A stretch of 56,261 nt of DNA from an uncultured Acetobacteraceae bacterium. GTDB taxonomy: Bacteria > Pseudomonadota > Alphaproteobacteria > Acetobacterales > Acetobacteraceae. Position 1 is the stretch's first letter. Each line of letters begins with the position of its first letter. The notes below the pieces were generated by a model, which did not search any database, was not told where the DNA came from, and saw nothing but the letters and a program-made list of their open reading frames with translations. This document shows positions 33,180 through 43,294 of this stretch, in pieces. The position numbers were made by a program, and so were the translations under genes. The DNA lies in assembly GCA_903924985.1 (NCBI GenBank), contig CAIYDT010000074.1, positions 1-56,261 on the forward strand. Direction: 5' to 3'.

Positions 33180-34832
33180 TTGGCTGAAGCCCCTATCCGC
33201 ACCGCGTTGTTCGTCGACTTCGATCAGGTATACGGTGGTCTCTACAGGATCCGCCCGGAAGCCGCCGAACGCTTCGCCACCCAGCCCGACAAATGGTTGC
33301 GCTTCTTCGAAGAAGGCCAGCACGTGCAGGGCCTCGACGAAAACGACGAGCCCACGCAACGGGTGATTCTGGTGCGCAAATGCTACCTCAACCCGGTTGG
33401 CTCTGTGCGTAATGCCGTACCCAGCCCCTACCGGGCCGGTCCGCCCGGCCGTGACTCGCAGGACAGCTTCAGCAAATACCGAGCCTATTTTACCCGCGCG
33501 GCGTTTTCCGTGGTGGACTGCCCGCCGCTGACCAGCCGCGGCAAGAACTCCGCCGACATCGTCATGGCGATGGATATCATCGACGTCCTCGGCCACAAGA
33601 CGCATTTCGAGGAATTTATCATCCTGTCGGGCGACGCCGACTTCACCCCGGTGCTGCTGCGGCTGCGGGAACACGATCGCGCCACCACCATTCTGGGCGA
33701 CACGCTGGTCGCCGCCGCCTATCGCGCGGCCTGCGACAACCAGGTGCGGCAGCAGGATTTCATTGAGCAGGCGATGGGTCTGTCCGCCGCCGCGCTCATC
33801 GCGCGCGACGCGGAGGACTGGCCCGACGGCGCCCGCCCGTCGCTGATCACCAACGTCACCCAGGCCGCCGTATCCTATTTGCGCCAGGGTGGACCGCGGC
33901 CGATCAACCACCTGATCCCGGTGTTCAACGGCTTCCCGGAATTTATCTACCCGACCGATGGGTTGAAATGGTTCGGCTACGGATCCCTCACCCGGCTGGT
34001 GGATGAGATGGCAAGCCGGGATCCCGCGCTGCAGATCGACAAATCCGACCCCAGCTTCTGGGTCCTGTCCTGCCTGCCATCGTCTGAAACGCCGCCGGAC
34101 ATCGATGAAGCGGCACTGACCGCCCGCATCGTCGCCTGCGTGCGGGACATCCTCTCGAAGGAACCGGAGCCGGTGCCGCTCGCCCGCCTCGGGCAGATCG
34201 TCCGGCATCAGCTACCGCTGTCACAGAGCGCCGATTGGCCGGGTGGCGCGCTCTTCGCCGACCTGCTGCGGGGCGCGAACGACCCACATATCGCGGTGAT
34301 CTCCGAACCGCCGGGCTTCGCGCACGATCCCATCCTGCATCCGCGGCGGGAAGGAAGGCCGCAAGGCGCCGCCGAACCCGGCGACGACATGCGCGCTCTG
34401 GTGACCAAGGTGACCCGGGTGTCCGGATGCCCGGCGCTGCGCCCGGACGAGTTCCGGCTGCTGTTCGAACAGATGGCGGTGGAACTCCAGCACCTGAACG
34501 GTGCGTCCCGCGTGCCATGGACGCAATGGTACCTGGCCTCCGCCGTGTATGAGCGCTGCGCCGAACAGGGTGCCCGCATCAGCCGGGACGCAGTGTCGTA
34601 CGTGCTGACCAGCCTCGAAAACGCCGGCTACAACTGGCACGCCGGGTCGGATTACCACTCCAGCGATAACCTGACCGACACGTTCCTGGACAACCTCGAA
34701 GCCCTGTGCGAGGGCGCGCGCCTGGAATTGTCGGACGAGGAACTGGCGCTGCTGGAGGAATGGATCAGCGATACGCCCATGGAAATCGAAGCGGCGGACC
34801 CGGATACCGGCGAACAGGTGCAGGCAGGTTAA
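33180..34832 (+). CDS. NYN (PIN-like nuclease) domain protein with LOTUS-like C-terminal regions
   Basis: Likely RNA-processing nuclease. The N-terminal ~190 residues form an NYN/LabA-type domain with the acidic pocket residues in ALFVDFDQVYGG, KNSADIVMAMDIIDVLG and FIILSGDADFTPVL. Two later stretches, around RPINHLIPVFNGFPEFIYPT and PLARLGQIVRHQLPLSQSAD, resemble OST-HTH/LOTUS domains that bind RNA. A TTG at 33180 with AAGGA 9 bases upstream is preferred; GTG 33132 would add 16 residues (total 566). It is a single gene. The LOTUS call is tentative. Confidence 0.82.
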   Translation: MAEAPIRTALFVDFDQVYGGLYRIRPEAAERFATQPDKWLRFFEEGQHVQGLDENDEPTQRVILVRKCYLNPVGSVRNAVPSPYRAGPPGRDSQDSFSKYRAYFTRAAFSVVDCPPLTSRGKNSADIVMAMDIIDVLGHKTHFEEFIILSGDADFTPVLLRLREHDRATTILGDTLVAAAYRAACDNQVRQQDFIEQAMGLSAAALIARDAEDWPDGARPSLITNVTQAAVSYLRQGGPRPINHLIPVFNGFPEFIYPTDGLKWFGYGSLTRLVDEMASRDPALQIDKSDPSFWVLSCLPSSETPPDIDEAALTARIVACVRDILSKEPEPVPLARLGQIVRHQLPLSQSADWPGGALFADLLRGANDPHIAVISEPPGFAHDPILHPRREGRPQGAAEPGDDMRALVTKVTRVSGCPALRPDEFRLLFEQMAVELQHLNGASRVPWTQWYLASAVYERCAEQGARISRDAVSYVLTSLENAGYNWHAGSDYHSSDNLTDTFLDNLEALCEGARLELSDEELALLEEWISDTPMEIEAADPDTGEQVQAG

Positions 34833-36982
34833 CCGGCCCGTATCGTTCGGTCCGCCGGGAACACCGCCCACACGATGGTGCCCCGTCCCGGCTCGCTATC
34901 GAACCGCAGGTCCCCGCCGTGCAGTGCCAATAATTTGCGGCTGATGGCCAGTCCCAGCCCCGTCCCGCCGAAGCGGCGGCTGATCGACGCATCGACCTGC
35001 TGGAAGGGTTCGCCCAACCGGTCGAGCGCATCCTTGGCGATGCCGATGCCGGTATCCTCGACCACGACCGCCAGGCCGCCCTCGGCGGGTTCGATCCTTA
35101 CTGTGACCGACCCGCCCTCGGGCGTGAATTTCACCGCGTTGGACATTAGATTGAGCACGATTTGCCGGACCGCCCGCCGGTCGGCCCTGAGCACAGCCGG
35201 CGGGCAATTGTCCGAGCAGACGATCGACACCCGCCCTTCGGCGGCGGGCGGCGCGATCATGGTCAGGCAAGAGTTGATCAGCGGAACCAGATCGATTTGC
35301 TCATCGGCCAGTTTGAACTGCCCGGCCTCGATCTTCGACATGTCCAGCAGGTCGTTGATCAGATCCAGCAAATGCTTGCCGCTGCTCAGGATGTCCCGGG
35401 CGAATTCGGCATAGCGCGGCTCGATCTTGCCGAAGGGCTGGGCGGTTATGAGTTCGGAGAAGCCTATGATCGCGCTCAGCGGCGTACGCAGCTCATGGCT
35501 CATATTGGCCAGGAACTCGGATTTGGCTTTGTTCGCCGCCTCGGCGCGGTCGCGGGCTTCGCGCAGTTCGCGTGCCGCCGCCACCTCGGCCGTCACGTCG
35601 CGGCCGGTTCCACGGTAGCCGGCGAACTTGCCGTCCGCGTCGAACACTGGCGCGCCGCTAATGCTGACATGCCGGACATCGCCGGCAATGCCGGCGCGCT
35701 CGTAACGAAAATCCCGGAAAGGGCGGCGCGCCTTGAGGTCCGCGACATGATCGGCCCAGGCGGGATCGGCAGGGTCGGCTCCCACCAGCTCCCACCGCAT
35801 CAGGCCGTCGGAGTTACTGCCGATCCGGTGCGCGGGCGAGGTGGCCGACGTCCAGGAGAACCGGAGGTCCGCGTCCTGTTCCCAGAACCAGTCGGACGCC
35901 ATTTCGGCATATGCGCGCAGCCGTTGCTCACTTTCGCGCAGCGCGCCGGCAGTGCCCTCCAGGGCTTGGCCTTGGGTCGCCTGCCGCTTGAACTGGCGGA
36001 CGATGACGAAAAACAGCAGCACGATGCCGGCTACCCCGGCCACCGACTGAAATGCGATCAGATGTATCACCCCCTGCCAAGGGGCCAGGGCCGTCGCTTC
36101 CTGCAACGAGACGTTCAGCACCAAGGGAAAATCCGATAACGGGTGCAGGGAAACCACCACGGGGGTGCCGGGCAGCAATGTGGTGGAACGGAATATGCCG
36201 CCTCCGGCCCTGACGCGCTCTTCCCACGCTGCTTTTTCCGGAAACGGGGTGCCGCCCTCCGGCACCGATCCGGGGAACCGAAGCAGTACCGTACCATCGG
36301 TTTTGAGCAGTGTGATGCCCCGGCTTTCGCCCAAATTCAGCGATTCATAAAACTTGCTGAAATATTCGACATCGAGAACCGCGACCGCGACGCCAGCAAA
36401 TTGTCCATCGGCCCCAACGATACGACGCGCCACGAAAATCACCGGCGTCCCAACCGCTCGGCTGATCTCCGGTGGGCTGATATGAAGCCCCGCCCCGTCG
36501 CCCGTCAGGAACGAACGATAATAGTCGCGGTCGGAAGAATCGAACGGGGGGGCGGGATATGTCCGCGAGGTGCTGATCGTTTTGCCGGTCGCATCGACGA
36601 TTAAAAACGCGTTGGCCTGCGGCAGGCTTTGCAGCAATTCGACCATGAACGCATGCGTTTCCGGGCTGCCAAGCCGGGCACGGATGCTGTTCGCATTGCC
36701 GGCCGGCAGGGCGGCGCCCATTGCCTGAATTCTCTGCAAACCGGTGTCGACCAGTTGCAGGTAACGCGATGTCTGCGCCGCCAACACGCCGCTCATGACC
36801 TGGGTATCGTGTTCCAAGCTGCTCAGGGCACCGCTCCGCAGCTCCCACACCAGGCTGCCGGCGCGTAGACAGACGACCAGCACCACCAGGAGGCAGGCAA
36901 CCCATAGCCCTCGGCTGGTGCGAAAAAAGCCGCCGGTTGGCAACATACGATGCACTATACGTCCCACGGTGTGAGGCGGCAT
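34829..36982 (-). CDS. Sensor histidine kinase with Cache and PAS domains
   Basis: Membrane-bound two-component sensor. Two membrane helices (about residues 27-47 and 305-330) flank a periplasmic Cache-type domain (motif SSDRDYYRSFLTGDGAGLHI). A PAS domain follows (EMASDWFWEQDADLRFSWTS), then HisKA with phosphorylated H496 in SHELRTPL, and HATPase with NLMSNAVKFTPEGG, VVEDTGIGI and GGTGLGLAISRKL. 717 residues; no receiver domain and no cognate regulator adjacent. ATG 36982 is used; ATG 36946 is possible. Confidence 0.92.
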   Translation of the reverse strand: MPPHTVGRIVHRMLPTGGFFRTSRGLWVACLLVVLVVCLRAGSLVWELRSGALSSLEHDTQVMSGVLAAQTSRYLQLVDTGLQRIQAMGAALPAGNANSIRARLGSPETHAFMVELLQSLPQANAFLIVDATGKTISTSRTYPAPPFDSSDRDYYRSFLTGDGAGLHISPPEISRAVGTPVIFVARRIVGADGQFAGVAVAVLDVEYFSKFYESLNLGESRGITLLKTDGTVLLRFPGSVPEGGTPFPEKAAWEERVRAGGGIFRSTTLLPGTPVVVSLHPLSDFPLVLNVSLQEATALAPWQGVIHLIAFQSVAGVAGIVLLFFVIVRQFKRQATQGQALEGTAGALRESEQRLRAYAEMASDWFWEQDADLRFSWTSATSPAHRIGSNSDGLMRWELVGADPADPAWADHVADLKARRPFRDFRYERAGIAGDVRHVSISGAPVFDADGKFAGYRGTGRDVTAEVAAARELREARDRAEAANKAKSEFLANMSHELRTPLSAIIGFSELITAQPFGKIEPRYAEFARDILSSGKHLLDLINDLLDMSKIEAGQFKLADEQIDLVPLINSCLTMIAPPAAEGRVSIVCSDNCPPAVLRADRRAVRQIVLNLMSNAVKFTPEGGSVTVRIEPAEGGLAVVVEDTGIGIAKDALDRLGEPFQQVDASISRRFGGTGLGLAISRKLLALHGGDLRFDSEPGRGTIVWAVFPADRTIRAG

Positions 36983-37026
36983 AATAAGGCGAAGTTCCGA
37001 ATTTATCCAACTGCGAGGCGGATTCT

Positions 37027-37437
37027 ATGCCCAGGCCATTGCTCGCGCTGGTTTTGCTGCTGCTGGCGGGGTGCGCGGGCGGCGACGCGGCGGTTTGTAC
37101 CGCCGGCACCGGCAAACCAATGCAGGTGTACCAACTGTATTTTGGGCGGGCGATCGAAGGCGGTGGGTTCGTCGCCGACCAGGACTGGAAAGCGTTCCGC
37201 GACGGCGTCATCACCCCCAACATGCCAGACGGTTACACCATCCTTGACGCCGAGGGGGCCTGGGCCGCGCCCGATGGGCGGCGCACGGTCACCGACCCAA
37301 CCAAGGTGATGATCGTGGCAATGCCTAGCGGGTCCACCAGCCTGGAAGCGGTGAACCGGGTGCGCATGGAATACCAGCACCGGTTTTCGCAAGACCTTGT
37401 CGGCTTGATCGTGCAACCCGGCTGCGCACAAATTTGA
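37027..37437 (+). CDS. DUF3574-type lipoprotein
   Basis: A 136-residue protein with lipoprotein signal MPRPLLALVLLLLAGCAGG (Cys16 lipidated). The body follows the DUF3574 pattern: YQLYFGRAIEGGGFVADQDW, ITPNMPDGYTILDAEGAW, DPTKVMIVAMP and YQHRFSQDLV. Function of the family is unknown. It is divergent from the histidine kinase with 44 bp between starts, and is followed 21 bp later by a methyltransferase gene. Confidence 0.85.
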   Translation: MPRPLLALVLLLLAGCAGGDAAVCTAGTGKPMQVYQLYFGRAIEGGGFVADQDWKAFRDGVITPNMPDGYTILDAEGAWAAPDGRRTVTDPTKVMIVAMPSGSTSLEAVNRVRMEYQHRFSQDLVGLIVQPGCAQI

Positions 37438-37458
37438 TCATTGAAAGGTTTCTGTACC

Positions 37459-38292
37459 ATGCACGACCGAATCCAGGACGTCGCCCAGCATTACGGCAAG
37501 GGCGGATTGCTTGACCGGATGCTGGCGGCGCTGACGCGGGCCGCGAAGGACCTGAACCGCCTGACGATCGACGATCTCGCGCCGATCGATGAGTTCCACT
37601 CGCGCCGGCGGACCGCGACGGCGGAGTTGGCGGCGCTGCTGGCACCCTCGGCGTCCGATCGTATTATCGACATCGGGTCGGGTGTCGGCGGGCCTTCGCG
37701 TTATCTGGCCGCGACGTATGGCTGCGGCGTCAGCGGGGTGGATCTGACGCAGGAGTTCGTGGACACCGCGACGGCGCTGACGAAGCTGGTTGGGCTGTCC
37801 GACCGGGTGGATTTCCGCCAGGGATCGGCGCTGGACCTGCCCTTCCCCGATGCCTCGTTCGACCTGGCATGGTCGCAAAACGTGGCGATGAACATCCAGG
37901 ACCGGGCACGGTACTATGCGGAGATGCATCGCGTGCTGAAGCCCGGCGGGCGGCTGGCGATCCAGGACGTGGCGCAGGGCCCTGGCGGGCCGATCGATTT
38001 CCCAGTGATGTGGGCCGACCGGGCGGAGATCAGCTTTTTACGGACCCCGGAAGAGACACGCTCGCTGCTGGAGGCCGCCGGCTTCCAGGTCCAGCACTGG
38101 ATCGACAACACCGACATCGCTCGGGCGGAAGCCGCGGCGGAGCGGGCACGCATGACGGGGACCGAAGGGCCTCCGATTCTGGGCATTCATGTGGTGGTGG
38201 GGCCGAGCTTCCGGGAGAAGATGCGGAACGCGGGGAAGGCGCAGGCGGAGGACCGGTTGCGGCTGCTTAACGCGGTTCTGATCCGGGCCTGA
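37459..38292 (+). CDS. SAM-dependent methyltransferase, UbiE/DMGMT-like
   Basis: A 277-residue class I methyltransferase. The SAM site is DRIIDIGSGVGGPSRYLAA with the acidic VSGVDLTQEFV; SALDLPFPDASFDLAWSQNV is the substrate-side motif, followed by HRVLKPGGRLAIQDV. The GGPSRYLAA wording resembles sarcosine/dimethylglycine and tocopherol-type methyltransferases. Substrate unknown. ATG 37459 has AAAGG upstream. Its end overlaps the convergent debranching-enzyme gene by 26 bp. Confidence 0.87.
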   Translation: MHDRIQDVAQHYGKGGLLDRMLAALTRAAKDLNRLTIDDLAPIDEFHSRRRTATAELAALLAPSASDRIIDIGSGVGGPSRYLAATYGCGVSGVDLTQEFVDTATALTKLVGLSDRVDFRQGSALDLPFPDASFDLAWSQNVAMNIQDRARYYAEMHRVLKPGGRLAIQDVAQGPGGPIDFPVMWADRAEISFLRTPEETRSLLEAAGFQVQHWIDNTDIARAEAAAERARMTGTEGPPILGIHVVVGPSFREKMRNAGKAQAEDRLRLLNAVLIRA

Positions 38293-40378
38293 TGCCGGTT
38301 TTCACCGTTGCTGGGTCGCCGTGCAGGATTTCCGCGGCGGCGTCGCGGTGGAATTTTATGTCGTAGATATTGGGGCCGCAGCGGAGATCCCGCAGCGTGA
38401 TTTCCGGCAGCCAATCGGGAAGATGCGGGTCTACATACAGCGTCCCGTTGGGCGCGTCGGGGGCGATGCCGAGCAGGGATTGGAGCAGGGCGAAGGCGGA
38501 GCCGGCGGCCCAGGCTTGGGGCACGTTGGCGCCGGCATAGCGAACCGGGAAGCTCATGGGCTCGCGCTTTAGGCCGGCGTAGAGTTCCGGTATCTGGAAG
38601 GACTGGAAATAGCTGGCGGCGTCGGAGATCGCTCTGGCGATTGTCGCGGCTTGTTCATGAAAGCCATAGCGGTGCATGCCCATGGCGATCAGGCTGTTGT
38701 CGTGCGGCCAGACGGAGCCGTTCTGGTAGGAGTATGGGTTGTAGCAGGCGTGCTGGCTGGACAGGGTTCGGATGCCCCAGCCGGTGAACATGTCGGGTTG
38801 CATCAGGCGATTTATGACGCGGGCTGCTCGGTCTTTGGGGACGATGCCGGACCACAACAGATGGCCGGGGTTGGAGGCGACGGAGAACACCGGTCGTTTT
38901 TCGCCGTCCAGGGTCAGCGCATAAAAACCCTCTTTTTCGTCCCAGAACGTTGCGTTGAATTTTTTGCTTAACGCGGCGGCTTTGGTTCGGAGGTTGGCTG
39001 CATTTTCGGGTTGGCTCAGCGCATCGTATATTTCGGCGGTACGCAGCCAGGCGTCGTAGACGTAGCCTTGCAACTCGCACAATGCTTTCGGGCCTTTGAC
39101 CGGGGTACCGTCTGGGTTGTTGATAGCGTCGCCGGAGTCTTTCCAGGCCATGTTTTCGTAACCGGTGGGGGTATGCGCGTGGTATTCCTGGAAGCCGTCG
39201 CCGTCCCGGTCGCCGTCCCGGTCGATCCAGATCAGGGCCGCCTCGGCATGCCGCAGATGGCGTTCCAGCAGGGTTCGATCGCCGGTGGCTTTCCAGGCTT
39301 CATGCAGCGCGATCAGGAACAAGGGCGTGGCGTCGGCGGTGCCGTAGTACGGCGTGTGCGGTATCAGCTTGAAGTGCGCCAGCTCGCCGTAGCGTAATTC
39401 ATGCATGATTTTGCCGGGCTCGGCTTCGCGTTTCGCGTCGTACGCGGTCGCCTGCCAATGACCGAGGACCGTCAGGCTACCGCGGGCGAAATCGGGATAC
39501 AGCGGCATGGCCTGCATCGACACGATCAGGCTGTCCCGCCCGAAAGGCACTACGAACCACGGCAGGCCGGCGGCGGGCATGGTGACGGTAGTGCCTTCGA
39601 TTTCCATCGGTAACCGCAGCGCTGCGAGGTCGTCCGTCGCCTGGGCGCAGAACTGGTGGAAGTTGGCGTCGGAGGCCTCGATTTTCAGGACCGATTCGCG
39701 CCAGGCTTTGGCGTTGTCGATTGGCGCCACGCAGCCCATCGGCCCTGGCAGCGTTTCGGTGCCGTCGGTCAGGTCGTAGCGCAGACACGCGTGCCAGGTT
39801 TCCCCCGGGTGCAGCGCGATGGGGAAGGTGAAGCGGCTGTTTTCGTGCAAGGCATGCGCCCCCTCGATGGCGATGGTCAGCCCGCGCAGAAAATCCTGGT
39901 TGCGGTAGGTGGCGGTGTAGGTCTGCGCATCGGGCGCCCAGTCGGTTGTCGTTTCGCCGCGCTTGGGGGAGCGGCCGGCCTTGACGTCGAACAAATCGGC
40001 GAAGTCGGTCTCGATCTGGATTTCCAGATTGAAGCGGACGAGCTGGGCACCGTGGTTCGCGATGTCCAGGTCTTCGTGCATGCCGCCGCCGATGGACCGG
40101 CTTATGACGAAGGACAGCGTGCGGCGGGGGATGCCGGCGATATCCGGGGGATTGGTCAGGAAGACGCGCGCGACGTCGTAACTGACGGCACCGCCGGACA
40201 GCACCTCCCACCGCGCGCCATTCAAGGTGGCCACCCAGGCCTTGATCACGCGGGTGTCGCTGGAGAACAGGCCGTTCTGGTCGGTGCCGGAGATTTGGCC
40301 ATCGGGATCGGCCACCAGCAGGGTCATGGCCCGGTGGATGGCGATGCGCGGCGGGCCTACCTGAACCTTGAACGACAT
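38267..40378 (-). CDS. Amylo-alpha-1,6-glucosidase (glycogen debranching-type)
   Basis: A 703-residue cytosolic glycosidase with the two-domain layout of bacterial GDE proteins. The N-terminal domain includes ISGTDQNGLFSSDTRVIKAW. The C-terminal (alpha/alpha)6 barrel includes LPWFVVPFGRDSLIVSMQAM, DGFQEYHAHTPTGYENMAWK with the acidic residues expected of the catalytic site, and GSVWPHDNSLIAMG. It may trim alpha-1,6 branches of glycogen or storage glucans. AGGGGAGA precedes ATG 40378. No glg genes are adjacent. Confidence 0.9.
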   Translation of the reverse strand: MSFKVQVGPPRIAIHRAMTLLVADPDGQISGTDQNGLFSSDTRVIKAWVATLNGARWEVLSGGAVSYDVARVFLTNPPDIAGIPRRTLSFVISRSIGGGMHEDLDIANHGAQLVRFNLEIQIETDFADLFDVKAGRSPKRGETTTDWAPDAQTYTATYRNQDFLRGLTIAIEGAHALHENSRFTFPIALHPGETWHACLRYDLTDGTETLPGPMGCVAPIDNAKAWRESVLKIEASDANFHQFCAQATDDLAALRLPMEIEGTTVTMPAAGLPWFVVPFGRDSLIVSMQAMPLYPDFARGSLTVLGHWQATAYDAKREAEPGKIMHELRYGELAHFKLIPHTPYYGTADATPLFLIALHEAWKATGDRTLLERHLRHAEAALIWIDRDGDRDGDGFQEYHAHTPTGYENMAWKDSGDAINNPDGTPVKGPKALCELQGYVYDAWLRTAEIYDALSQPENAANLRTKAAALSKKFNATFWDEKEGFYALTLDGEKRPVFSVASNPGHLLWSGIVPKDRAARVINRLMQPDMFTGWGIRTLSSQHACYNPYSYQNGSVWPHDNSLIAMGMHRYGFHEQAATIARAISDAASYFQSFQIPELYAGLKREPMSFPVRYAGANVPQAWAAGSAFALLQSLLGIAPDAPNGTLYVDPHLPDWLPEITLRDLRCGPNIYDIKFHRDAAAEILHGDPATVKTGIRPGSEPR

Positions 40379-40456
40379 GACGGAGTCTCCCCTGCCGGAG
40401 TTTGCCAATTCGGCGCGACGGATGCGAGCAGGGAGCCTCGTGTACGGGGGGACTCG

Positions 40457-40771
40457 ATGACAGTGTGGTTCTTTCTGGGGGTGGCCCTGGCGTTCCGCGC
40501 CCCGAGGGGACTGACGCTGTGGGTGACGTGGTTGCTGTACGGGTCGATCGCGGTCGCGGTGGTGTCGCTGTTGATCGCCGCCGCGGGCCTATCCAGCGAA
40601 ACAAGCGCCTTCGACATCGGTGTCGCGCGGGTCGCGCTCTACCTTACGTCCGGCATCGCCATCCTCATGTGGATTTATCGCGCCAACTGGAACGCTCGGG
40701 CATTGGGCGCGAGTGGGATGGAATTCACACAGGTAAACCGCAATCAACAGGCAGCTGCCGCCGCGCCGTAA
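40457..40771 (+). CDS. Short DUF4328-like membrane protein, apparently truncated
   Basis: A 104-residue protein from ATG 40457 with about three membrane helices (MTVWFFLGVALAF, TWLLYGSIAVAVVSLLIAAA, VARVALYLTSGIAILMWIYR). The ending IYRANWNARALGASGMEFT matches the DUF4328 pattern, but it stops 12 residues later (QVNRNQQAAAAAP), where full-length members continue with a conserved PGWAVGWWF-type helix pair. It therefore looks like a 3'-truncated copy. It may still be made. Confidence 0.6.
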   Translation: MTVWFFLGVALAFRAPRGLTLWVTWLLYGSIAVAVVSLLIAAAGLSSETSAFDIGVARVALYLTSGIAILMWIYRANWNARALGASGMEFTQVNRNQQAAAAAP

Positions 40772-40793
40772 CGTCGGGCTGCCTGGGCATCGT

Positions 40794-40816
40794 CCCACCC
40801 GACCGCTATCGGTGGG
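40794..40816. terminator. Possible bidirectional terminator hairpin
   Basis: CCCACC (40794-40799) and GGTGGG (40811-40816) pair across an 11-base loop, between two convergent genes (the DUF4328-like gene and sufA). No T-tract on either side, so only suggestive. Confidence 0.3.
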
Positions 40817-40852
40817 GCACAGCCCGTGTGTCGTCTTCAACGCCAGTCGGTA

Positions 40853-41233
40853 TTAAACGTGGAAACTCTCCCCGCACCCGCACCGTCCCTTTTCATTCGG
40901 GTTGGTGAAGGTGAAGCCCGAGGTTAGCGCCTTGACCTCGTAATCCATCGTCGTGCCAATCAGGAACAGGCTGGCCTTGCGGTCCACCAGTACGGTCACA
41001 CCCCTGTCGCCCACGATCTCATCGCCCGGTCCTGGCGCGTCGGTCCAGCTCATGTCGTAAGATAACCCCGAGCAGCCCTTGGTGTTGACGCCGATGCGCA
41101 GCAGCTTGCCTTGCTCGCCGCTGGCATACAGCGCGTGCAGGCGTTCCGCGGCGGCTTCGGTTACCGACATCAGCGGCGGCAGAGCGCGGGTCTTGCGGAC
41201 AGGGGCGCCAGGGGGCGTTAACGTGGTGCTCAT
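40853..41233 (-). CDS. sufA: A-type Fe-S carrier, SufA/IscA-like
   Basis: Receives Fe-S clusters from SufBCD and delivers them to apo-enzymes. The 126-residue HesB/IscA fold has the three conserved cysteines in NTKGCSGLSYD and the C-terminal GRCGCGESF. ATG 41233 with GGAAAG upstream is preferred over a TTG at 41245. It is the last gene of the suf operon. An ErpA role cannot be excluded by sequence alone. Confidence 0.92.
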   Translation of the reverse strand: MSTTLTPPGAPVRKTRALPPLMSVTEAAAERLHALYASGEQGKLLRIGVNTKGCSGLSYDMSWTDAPGPGDEIVGDRGVTVLVDRKASLFLIGTTMDYEVKALTSGFTFTNPNEKGRCGCGESFHV

Positions 41234-41257
41234 GATGCTTTCCAATATGGTCGTCGA

Positions 41258-41611
41258 TCAGAACATGTTCAACTGCAGGCGGGCTTCTTCGGTCATGCGG
41301 GACTGGTCCCATGGCGGTTCCCACACCGTCTCGACGTGGCATGATGTCACACCCGGAACCATCAGCACCGCATTCTGCACCATTTCGGGGAGTTCCTGCG
41401 CGCTCGGGCAGGCGGGGGCAGTGAGGGTCATTTCGACCTTCACGCCGCCATCATCGTCGATCTCGATCGCGTATATCAACCCGAGTTCGTAGATGTTCAC
41501 CGGGATTTCCGGATCGTGCACGGTCTGGATCGCGGCGATCAGGTCATCTTCGGACGGTTTGGCCACGGTTTCCCCGTCGGGGGTCCAGGCGGAATGGGCG
41601 ATATCATTCAC
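41258..41611 (-). CDS. sufT: SUF-linked MIP18/DUF59 protein SufT
   Basis: Auxiliary Fe-S maturation factor. The 117-residue product is a lone MIP18 domain: LIAAIQTVHDPEIPVNIYEL, then the conserved Cys in MTLTAPACPSAQELP and the C-terminal VWEPPWDQSRMTEEARLQLN, all classic. It starts at GTG 41611, inside the 3' end of sufU (8-bp overlap). Confidence 0.92.
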   Translation of the reverse strand: MNDIAHSAWTPDGETVAKPSEDDLIAAIQTVHDPEIPVNIYELGLIYAIEIDDDGGVKVEMTLTAPACPSAQELPEMVQNAVLMVPGVTSCHVETVWEPPWDQSRMTEEARLQLNMF

Positions 41612-42064
41612 TGCTGGTCTCCTTGGTCCCGTCCAACGCGGCGATCAGTGCGTGCCATGGCAGGGTCGCACATTTTACGCGCGAGGGATATTCGTGCACG
41701 CCCGAAAGGGATGCAAGCCGTTCCATGGCGGGATCGCAGGCGGGGCAGACGCCGGTGCGCGCCATTTCCCGGAAGGTGGCGAACAGCGCGGTGGTGTCGG
41801 CTTTCGAACGACCCCGCACCGTTTCGGCCATCAGATCGGCGGAGGCGATACTGATGGCGCATCCCCGAGCCTCGAAACCGGTTTGGGCGATGGTGCCGTC
41901 GGGGGCGTATTTCAGCCACACCTGTACGCGGTCGCCGCACATCGGGTTGTCGCCCTTGGCGGTGGAGTCAAAGGTTTCCAGGCGCTTGGCATGACGCGGG
42001 TGGCGGCCATGATCCAGGATGACCTCCTGGTACAGGTCGCGCAGATCGTCGAAACTATCGGCCA

Positions 42065-42065
<1 letters not shown>
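41604..42065 (-). CDS. sufU: SufU-like Fe-S assembly protein
   Basis: Zinc-containing sulfur-transfer partner that accepts sulfur from SufS in SufU-type systems. The 153-residue IscU/SufU-fold protein has YQEVILDHGRHPRHAKRLE, GDNPMCGDRVQVW, GFEARGCAISIASADLM and GVHEYPSRVKCATLPWHAL, which supply the conserved cysteines. The insertion before the last Cys fits SufU rather than IscU. No sufE is present. Its ATG overlaps the sufS stop by one base (TGATG). Confidence 0.92.
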
Positions 42066-43290
<1,225 letters not shown>

Positions 43291-43294
<4 letters not shown>

